Assembly (NCBI GenBank): GCA_019914995.1 | Contig: CM034127.1 | Coordinates: forward strand, 3,162,001-3,226,000 | Source of the DNA: Acanthochlamys bracteata | Lineage: Eukaryota > Streptophyta > Magnoliopsida > Pandanales > Velloziaceae | Direction: 5' to 3' | Length of the DNA: 64,000 nucleotides | Shown here: in pieces, positions 56,733 through 64,000 of the stretch | Position numbering within the stretch: the stretch's first letter is position 1 | Layout of the letters: each line of letters starts with the position of its first letter | Notes under the pieces: generated by a model | Seen by the model: the letters and a program-made list of their open reading frames with translations, nothing else | What the model was told of the DNA's origin: nothing | Database searches by the model: none | Position numbers and translations under genes: made by a program

Positions 56733-58995
56733 GGTTTTCCCCTTTCTGTTTATTTATTTATTTTATTTTGGGGAAGAAGCACGTTGAAAATTGACTCCCT
56801 GACACGGTTGTAAATTTTTCGTTTTTTATTTTCTTTACGGTTTTGGCAAATATATATTGACACGGATACATCTTTAGATATCTGTTGAACTTTTGTTCTT
56901 GTTTGTCTGTCATTGTTATTGGAAGCTTTATGTTTGGGTTAATGTTGGCGTTCTAGAATTTCACTTGGTCTTTTTTTTTCTCGGAGATTATACAATTAGG
57001 AAAAAGTTCATAAAAGACAATGATTTAATGTCACCTGACACGTCTACACACAAAAGGCTAACTGAAAATGGAAGAATACTCAAGCTTATATAAATGCTCT
57101 GAAAAGATGTCAGATGAATAATGTGGAACTAGACTCACTTTGACACTCATACTCACGCAAACGTGAATAAATATCAAATCAAACATGCGTTCTGAACTAT
57201 GCAGAAGGGGGCGTGGGTCTAATCTTAAAACTCCGATATTAGATAGATAGAATCACACTTCCAAAATCTAGCTAAGAGAAAAAGGTGTTAAAATTCATAT
57301 AAATGCTCATTAACAGATTGCAAAATCTATTTTGAATTTTAAGAACTTTTTAACTTTAAAAAAAATTAAAGACAAAATTCTTGTTGTGATATTCTACTTT
57401 TTAGGATTTAAGGTCAAGGTTGTTGCAGTTTATGCTGAAATCTCTTGAATGAAGTGACCACATGCTGCCATGCATGCTTTAGGGATCATGAACCTTGCTG
57501 TAAGTCTCTCTTGATTTGTAGCTCATGATTCCCACTCTTAAAGCGGAAACCAAAAGTGCTACGAGTCCTTTTTATAGGATTATCGACAAGGTTAATTATT
57601 GTTTTCTATTTTCCCATTTGCTTCATCTGCTTCTTCTCTCCTTTGAATTAAAAAGTTATCCTCTCTCTATTTTGCTGTTTTTAGGTTGTAGATTTCATCG
57701 TCTTCCAGTGCTTGTTTGACTTATGTATATCATGTGAGGTGATTGGCAGATACATGGCCTGATTTCCTAATGGGTCAAATCAAGAGGAGATGACAAATAT
57801 TGGCATCACGTATAAATTGTAGATTGTTGAAATGATATATGATTTTTATAAAAGTAATCTACAAATTTTCGTTAGAATACAAAAGTACATTACTCTTGTC
57901 GCTTGGTATGGTAATTCACTTAAAAGAAACACCTATCATGATAAGATCCTAGGTAAGCTTCATACTTGTACTAGTTTGTGATTATATCGCTTTTTAAATG
58001 CTCTCCAGAAGCTAGCACAAGGAAGCTCCATCACACTATTCTTCGTACCTCGTGTAGGGAATATAAATGTAGTTTGTTCTTGCAACGAGCAGATTGAGGA
58101 TCGCCTTTTTAGTCTTTGTTTGAGCAGGAATATTTGGATGTTTAAAGAATTAATTCCCCATTTCTAATAGCTTTAGGATTTCGTCTCTGTGGAACTCATG
58201 AATTTTTGTAAGAAATTGCAGGGCGCTTGGAAAGTGGTGATGTTTCTGTAAAATTACACATTGTGGTGTTTCCTATGCTGATGTGATATGGACAAAGAAT
58301 ACATCTGGAGACTGCGTGTATCCAGTGGTGCCTGTGTACGTTTCTTTATGTTGGAAGGCTACCTAAAATTCATAAAGGTATAATTTGGTATTTTACAGTA
58401 GCTAAAAGTATTTGGCTTTAAAAACATAGTTCATAAATACCATAGCAAGCATATCTACTTAAATAGTAAGTATATATTGGCTCACTGATTCTATGCTAAT
58501 ATAGGTGCTTTCTATGTGTATGTATAACGTCATGGTAAATATAATTATAAAATACAGTTGGCCTTTGAGTTTTTCAAAAGCATCTCATAAGAAATGCCTA
58601 ATTTTTTTATTAATTCCCTATTAGATTGTGTATACGGACTTTTAAATTTGGAAAAAAGCAAACATAAAATGCTAAAATCTAATCTTCTTTGAGGAATGCA
58701 TGTCTATGGATCATTGGAGACACATTTTCATCCTTTTAGTGGTGCATCTACTGGAATATTGGGGTGCTCATTTAATCCTTTTAGTGATGCATTTAGCGCC
58801 TTTCCTCAGGCAGAAACTATTATGAAAGGTTATGCACTTAAGAATTTAATATGTCAACTACAATTGCTGAAGGAGAACTTAAGCTTTTCAGATTCTAGAA
58901 TTTAAGAGTTGCTTGCTTTGACCTCACAAGCTCTAATTGAGCTATTCTATACTCATTTCCTTATGTTGTTTACCGTTATATGTACCTTGCTTCAG
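56733..58995. other. Intergenic region upstream of the CAD relic
   Basis: No supported gene. At 58727-58797 two imperfect direct copies of a CCTTTTAGTG-TGCAT motif occur inside a 69-codon frame with no family match. The expected N-terminal exon of a cinnamyl alcohol dehydrogenase was searched for and not found. Confidence 0.45.
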
Positions 58996-61004
58996 GCATG
59001 AAATCGTCGGAATAGTGAAAGAAGTTGGATCCAATGTGAGTAAATTCAAAGTTGGTGATCATGTAGGTGTAGCAACATACATAAACTCATGTAGAGATGT
59101 GAGCTTTGTAATGAGTTTCATGAGAATTATTGTTCAAAGAGTGTCTTCACCTATAATGGTGTTGACATTGATGGTACTATTACCAATGGGCTACTCCAAC
59201 TTCATCATAGTCCTAGAAAGGTAATGCATTCTACAACTTTTGAGATCTCTAATTTTCACTAATATTGGACTTAAATGCCATAGAAAGTTGCAGCAGTTCT
59301 GGTTCTCTAGTTCGTTCTTTGCTTTTATCTTCAGAAACTGCTTTTTTTTTTAAACTCAGACTTGTCACTCAAAATGAAATGATAAGCGCCTTCATTTGAT
59401 AGGGGGTTCGGCGTTGTCCGGATTAGTTCATTAGTCACAGAAGTAAATGATTATAGAAGGTCTCCTATTGAAGAATTGGCTGGGTATATACAAAGATATT
59501 CGTACATACTTGTGCGACCATCCAGGTCTATCCTATCTGGCTTAAGCTAAGATCAACTCTTTTAATCTGAAGAAATGTAACCTTGAATTCTATTACTTTT
59601 AGATAGATCGAGAGGTGTGGTTTGCAGTTTAATACCAGTAGACATCATTGGAATAAAATGACCTGCTTAAATTGTGACCAAAGAAATGTCAATGTAATCC
59701 TTCCAAAGTAGTCTCTTTGGCTGTGCTATGTATCTACTCTTTGAGGGTACAAAAAAGTTGCAATCTGGAGTAACTATTGGGTGGTTATTGAAACTTACAG
59801 GAGACATTTGTCTTTGTAAGTAAAACTATGAGAATTTTTTTTAAGAAAATTATTTTAAAAATCTAGTAGACCCACTTCAAGATTTCAGCTAGTGTGGTCT
59901 TTTCTCTAGTAACTCTTTTCAATGATTGCAGCTTGTTCAATTCTTTTGAGATTAGTGAACAACTAACGTTTTGAACATTTCACTATTAAAATCTGATTAA
60001 TCGATACAATTTCATAGCGGTGACGAAGTCCCTTGTCTAATCATTGCATCTGTTGCAGTCCCTGTCACGGTCGCAAGGAACTCATCGTTGATACCGCTTC
60101 TGGTACTGTCTGTCCCCTTAGTCCCGTACATGTCATTTCTGAAGATTTACGGGGTTATGGACATCAGTGGGTGCTCCCGCTGAAGTTTGAGAATATAATA
60201 TTGTTTGTTAAAAAAATTTTAATACGAAAATTATTTTAAAATTTTTTTAAACTAAATTTTATATTTTTAATCTAAAAACATAAAAATAAAAATAAAAATA
60301 AAAATAAAAATAATAAAATTTAGATATAAAAATATTTTTATATTTTTTAAATTTTAAAATAAATTTATAAATATTTTAAAAATTTTATTAAAAATTATGA
60401 AAAATCGAATAAAAAAAAGAGAAGATAACCAGAGGAAAGAAAAGAAGAGGATAAATAAACATATTTGGAAGTGATTTTATACTATCTAAAAATTTTTATA
60501 CTTCTAAAATAAAAAAAATTATAAAATATTTAAATAATTTATTAAAAATGTGAAATAAAAAATTAAAATGAAACAAAAAACGTAACCACTGCCGAGGAGC
60601 CCTTCATCCGTTGTACCTAAGTTACCGTATCCTTTCTAACAATGTTCTCTATGCCAGTGCATTTACATTGGATGATTTATTAATTTTTTTAGAATATGGT
60701 ATTGATTAACTTATTTTTTTAAAAATATGGCATTGCCCATTTACATCGGTGTATATATAGAACCAAATGAGGCAACAAACAAACATATGACTTTGCTGTA
60801 CTTGTAGGTGGCAGAACATTGTTGGGAAGCCAAACAGGAGGTACCAAGATCACAGAGGAGATGCTTGAATTCTGTGCCTCTAATTAAGTTTATCCTGAAA
60901 TATAAGTGATCGAGATTCAGTATATAAACAAGACATTGGAGAAGCTTGCAGAGAATGATGTTAAATATCGCTTTCTTACCGACATTGCAAACTCCCTCGA
61001 GTAA
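58996..61004 (+). pseudogene. Relic of a cinnamyl alcohol dehydrogenase-like gene
   Basis: Two recognisable exons remain. 58996-59220, after TTGCTTCAG and before GTAATG, gives [20 protein letters not shown] and [14 protein letters not shown]. It then needs a frame change near 59097 for [20 protein letters not shown], and another near 59190 to return to [11 protein letters not shown]. These include the Zn-binding Cys cluster of CAD/MDR dehydrogenases. 60808-61004 gives the C-terminus (ITEEMLEFCASN; INKTLEKLAENDVKYRF; DIANSLE) but carries two in-frame stops (TAA, TAA-like TAAGTG region). The exon carrying the nucleotide-binding domain is absent between them, as is the N-terminal exon. Intact relatives reduce cinnamyl-type aldehydes in lignin or specialised metabolism. 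This copy cannot encode an enzyme. Confidence 0.85.
60190..60590. repeat. A/T-rich tract with AAAAAT microsatellite inside the CAD relic
   Basis: An almost pure A/T stretch with a run of about five 6-bp TAAAAA units at 60280-60313. It sits between the two surviving CAD exons, where the missing exon should be, and may mark an insertion linked to the loss. Confidence 0.6.
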
Positions 61005-62058
61005 ACACAAATCCATAGATGAAGATTTTTGCACCTGTTTCTTTTGCTGCTATGAAATACTAGTTTAAAGTGTGTTGCTGCATAGGTTACTTTTAAGTCA
61101 TAGACCAGATTGCTGCGAGCCTGTTGTTTTGATATGTTGATATATGCCAAGAAAATAAAGCTCGACCTGTCTTTACGAGTGTTTTGCTGGACACATTTAT
61201 GAACTGTAAACATTTCTGGTTGAAATTTGTGATACTAAGTGTTACTGTGGTCAATATAAGATATATGCCATGACGCAAGTTAATAGGTACTTACATTGAC
61301 TGAAGTTGTTTTGATAAGCCATAACAGAAAGCTTCACAGGACTTGAGAGCTTTGATTTAACGACGACATTCTTGGAGTTGGACAACTTTTGTCTGTCTAC
61401 TAATTTCGGAACCCACCCATAGCTTGTGGTAAACTCCTACTTGAATACAAATTGTGAAGCTTTTATGTATAGGTGATATATGTTGATTACCAGGAACTGA
61501 CGAGCCAATAAACAAGCATGTACGAAACTCGACCTGTTTTAATAACTCGTTAGTTCATGCCTTCCCTATATATTGAGTTTCCTAAAAAAAAAAGAAATAA
61601 ATAAATAAATAAAAGAGAAGAAAAGTAACGTTACGTGGGTTTACTGATTATAATTTATTATCAAACGTATTAAGTGGACGCCAAGGGGTAACTAGAATTA
61701 TCGAGTGGCAGATCTTGCAAAAAATCAGCGATCGTTTGTTAACAAAAGTTTCCTTCTATCATTTCTGGTACTCAAACTAAACTAGGAAAGAAGAATTTTA
61801 CTTTGAACTGAAGTAGTGCAACATTCAACAAACAAAACTTGGAAAGACTCCTCCAACTCTGTTTTCTTTCTGAGTATCAAAGTTACCAAGGGGCTGATCT
61901 TGCAAATCCGACAACAATTAACCGAGCGAATTTGTTATTTTCTAAAATTTTGAAAAGCGCGGGAAATTTTTAATCGAAGAGTTTCCATCCAGACCATATT
62001 TCGGTGACCGCTAAAACAACTCCGAACAGGATTCTCTCAAAAATTCTCTATCTTTGCC
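61005..62058. other. Intergenic region upstream of the B3 gene
   Basis: 3' flank of the CAD relic and promoter DNA of the B3 gene. An AAATA-type short repeat (AAATAAATAAATAAAT) lies at about 61593-61612. No gene is supported. Confidence 0.45.
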
Positions 62059-62064
62059 TATAAA
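62059..62064 (+). promoter_or_regulatory. TATA box of the B3 gene
   Basis: TATAAA in the context CCTATAAAGACG, 141 bp before the ATG at 62205. Confidence 0.45.
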
Positions 62065-62204
62065 GACGTATATGCTATGATCAGTAGTTGTTCAGAAATA
62101 TCAACAACTCTCAAGTTATTGATGCGTTTCCTTTCTTTCTTTCTCATCGATCTTTCAACAAAGAATCGAAGAACAAAAGTAAAGAAAGAGAGGAGAAAGC
62201 CGCC

Positions 62205-63545
62205 ATGCCTTCGACGATGGCTTCAGCGTTCGATTTGTTTCAGCATTGGCCTGAGTCTGTGAAGAACGACCCCAAGCTTCTTCAATTTTATAGGGACAAA
62301 GTAGAAAACCAGAGGCGGAAGTTAATCGAGCGTGACATGAAGAGGGGGTCGATCGAAGACATGGCACACGGAAGCGACAGCAACGACAACAACAAGAAGC
62401 TTAAAGCAGCGATGATCGACGATGCGAACACTGTAGTTAATTCAGAAGATAGGCGTGCGTTCATGAATGGTAAGGTCCCTAACATGAAGAACTGGCAGAT
62501 ACATGCAAGCAGCAAAGATGATGACAACAACAACACTAAGCGCGACACAATGATCGATTTTATGAACCGTATGTTTAAAGCTGACAAGGAAGAGGCTTGG
62601 ATAAGCAGCGGTGCGAGCAGTTCCTCTATAGAGAAGCCCTCTCCCGATAAGAAGAAAGAAGAGCGCGAGCATTACAGCGTGCCACCGGTAAACCCTCTCT
62701 TGGAGACCGTGGAGAAGATGAATAGCATTGCTCGGAAGATGGGAGGCACCACTCCAGTGCTCTTTTACAGCAAGGCTGTAACGAAGAGTGACCTCGATCC
62801 GTACCAGAATCGACTCCTCCTCACCGACAAAGGGAAGAACCCGATAAGGGAAAATCTGAATGGCCTGCTCACTCCCAGGGAACAGAACCTGCTAATAAAG
62901 AAGCAAAAGCCACAGGGAACTGATAAGAAGGACAAATCGGGGTTGCCTGTGTGCCTAGTGGACGGTGACGGAAACCAGTACAAAATCAACGACGTGAACG
63001 AGCACGGGAAATTGATGTTTGCAGAGCTGAGATTTCTGAATTCTAACCAAGGGTTTAGGATCGTTGGTTCCAATTACACAGAGTTTGTCAAGAAATACGG
63101 CCTGAAATACAAGATGGACGTGATTCGAGTCTACATATTCCACGTAAATGATAGAAACGGCGGTGACCCGCAGGTCTGGATCGGTTTGATCAAGGAACCA
63201 ATGCCATCGGAACTAATAAGAGATCGTCCAGTGCAACAACAACAGCAGGAGGTTAATAATAACAACAATGTACTTGCACTATGGGAACCAGAGAAGAATG
63301 AGAACTATTATTCAAGTGAACAATCTGAGGAACAACAATTTACAACTGCTGAAGGAAGTGATCAGAGAAACTATGTTGATTCCTCGGAGCAGATCGGGGA
63401 TGAAGATGGAATTGATTTGTCGTTGTCGCTCGGGCCGCCGTCAGCCAGAGCAGCAGATGGTAGTGGTAGCAATGCTCGACCTACTTTGGCCACACCTCTG
63501 AAGATGGTGGTTCCAAACGGTATTGATCTAACGTTGTCTCTCTAG
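62205..63545 (+). CDS. B3 domain transcription factor with two EAR motifs
   Basis: Intronless, 446 residues. The start MPSTMASAFDLFQHWPES is the first ATG in a favourable CGCC-ATG context. Residues 1-190 are hydrophilic, Asn/Lys/Asp-rich. The B3 domain lies at about 188-312: VTKSDLDPYQNRLLL, LLTPREQNLL, LPVCLVDGDGNQYKI, FRIVGSNYTEFVKKYGLK and VIRVYIFHV. This is the divergent B3 type seen in DUF313/REM-like proteins (At2g31720-like). A Gln/Asn-rich linker follows. Two LxLxL repression motifs occur, DLSLSLG (about 405-411) and IDLTLSL at the extreme C-terminus. EAR motifs are known to recruit TOPLESS-type co-repressors, so a transcriptional repressor is inferred. Target genes are unknown. The frame is intact. 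Confidence 0.82.
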   Translation: MPSTMASAFDLFQHWPESVKNDPKLLQFYRDKVENQRRKLIERDMKRGSIEDMAHGSDSNDNNKKLKAAMIDDANTVVNSEDRRAFMNGKVPNMKNWQIHASSKDDDNNNTKRDTMIDFMNRMFKADKEEAWISSGASSSSIEKPSPDKKKEEREHYSVPPVNPLLETVEKMNSIARKMGGTTPVLFYSKAVTKSDLDPYQNRLLLTDKGKNPIRENLNGLLTPREQNLLIKKQKPQGTDKKDKSGLPVCLVDGDGNQYKINDVNEHGKLMFAELRFLNSNQGFRIVGSNYTEFVKKYGLKYKMDVIRVYIFHVNDRNGGDPQVWIGLIKEPMPSELIRDRPVQQQQQEVNNNNNVLALWEPEKNENYYSSEQSEEQQFTTAEGSDQRNYVDSSEQIGDEDGIDLSLSLGPPSARAADGSGSNARPTLATPLKMVVPNGIDLTLSL

Positions 63546-64000
63546 TGATCAACATCAACTATCTCTGTGATGATAGATTTTGAGCAGTGCTCTCCTTTTA
63601 AAAATTTTCGTTGATTCAATTATGTAGGCTTTTTATATGTATTTTGTTTTTTTTAGGATAAAGAATGATATATGTTAAAAAATAGAATTATGTTTTTTCA
63701 CTATTCAATGAATGTTGATCCAATTCATATTCATGGCTGCAATCTTAGGCAATTAGTTGCTCTTATTTCCATCCAGTTCGTTCAATATATATATATCTTA
63801 AACAAAGCAAATTTATTTTAATTTCGTTTGAATTGTTAAAAACTTGGTTATTTCTTTCTGAATATGGTCGACTCTAGAAATGTGAATAAGTTAGTAGTTT
63901 TGTCTCACTCAAGTACTTAACTATTGATAGTGACTTAGCTAAAAGAGGAATTGATGGATCTCATAGAGCCTCAAGGTTTTTTCCAAGCAAGAATTGTGAG
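63546..64000. other. 3' flank of the B3 gene to the window edge
   Basis: A/T-rich downstream DNA with a short (AT)n run near 63788-63797. No coding sequence or RNA gene recognised. Confidence 0.5.

Noticed and set aside
60190-60590. A/T-rich tract as a replication origin or matrix attachment site
   Set aside because: Composition alone is not evidence; similar tracts occur many times in the window and look like decayed MITEs or simple sequence.
1-64000. tRNA genes, CRISPR arrays, LTR retrotransposon or viral coding regions
   Set aside because: No T-loop plus acceptor pattern, no regular spacer array, and no reverse transcriptase, integrase or capsid motif was seen in any frame.
1-64000. A previously undescribed multi-gene system
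   Set aside because: Genes are typical, separately promoted plant genes of unrelated roles; neighbouring orientation and spacing give no sign of a functional cluster.

Overview
The window is nuclear DNA of a flowering plant, a eudicot judging by gene content. Genes carry GT-AG introns, intergenic DNA is AT-rich, and 14 genes or gene relics match angiosperm families (plastid PPR, Ycf20, EXORDIUM-like, PHI-1, B3, PMEI, AVT3). I cannot name the species from sequence alone. All calls come from reading translations, splice sites and remembered family motifs; no database search was run.

Layout, left to right. 1-1302 (-): 5' end of a FAM10/HIP-type Hsp70 co-chaperone, running off the left edge. 4166-8047 (+): an EPCR2-like enhancer-of-polycomb-related protein. 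8703-10322 (+): an intronless PPR protein resembling OTP70, preceded by a 50-bp perfect inverted repeat. 10816-12468 (-): Ycf20-like plastid membrane protein. 15205-16473 (+): DUF641/GIL1-type protein with a 5'UTR intron. 18896-19452 (+): a frameshifted pectin methylesterase/invertase inhibitor. 20850-23655 (-): PUB44/SAUL1-type U-box ARM protein. 27542-28801 (-): AVT3-type vacuolar amino acid transporter. 30041-39096 (-): a 14-exon AtEH/Pan1-type endocytic protein. 43858-44931 (+): EXORDIUM-like secreted protein. 47305-49159 (-): ribosomal protein uL6 (RPL9). 52258-53736 (+): MOS2 G-patch/KOW protein. 56337-56732 (+): Kazal-type membrane-tethered inhibitor. 58996-61004 (+): relic of a cinnamyl-alcohol-dehydrogenase-like gene. 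62205-63545 (+): B3 protein with two EAR-type repression motifs.

The genes are independently transcribed and form no operon-like unit. The PUB44 and EH/Pan1 neighbours recall the close spacing of At1g20780 and At1g20760 in Arabidopsis, which suggests an old conserved block. Between genes I find AT-rich nonautonomous elements with TAA/TTA target duplications (Tourist-like MITEs), including two members of one family in opposite orientation and two elements abutting at one TAA, plus a three-copy 77-80-bp tandem repeat inside an EH intron. I saw no tRNA, rRNA, CRISPR array, LTR retrotransposon with coding capacity, or viral insertion. I do not see a convincing new multi-gene system; the best leads are the 50-bp inverted repeat, the MITE families and several unidentified exon-like islands.
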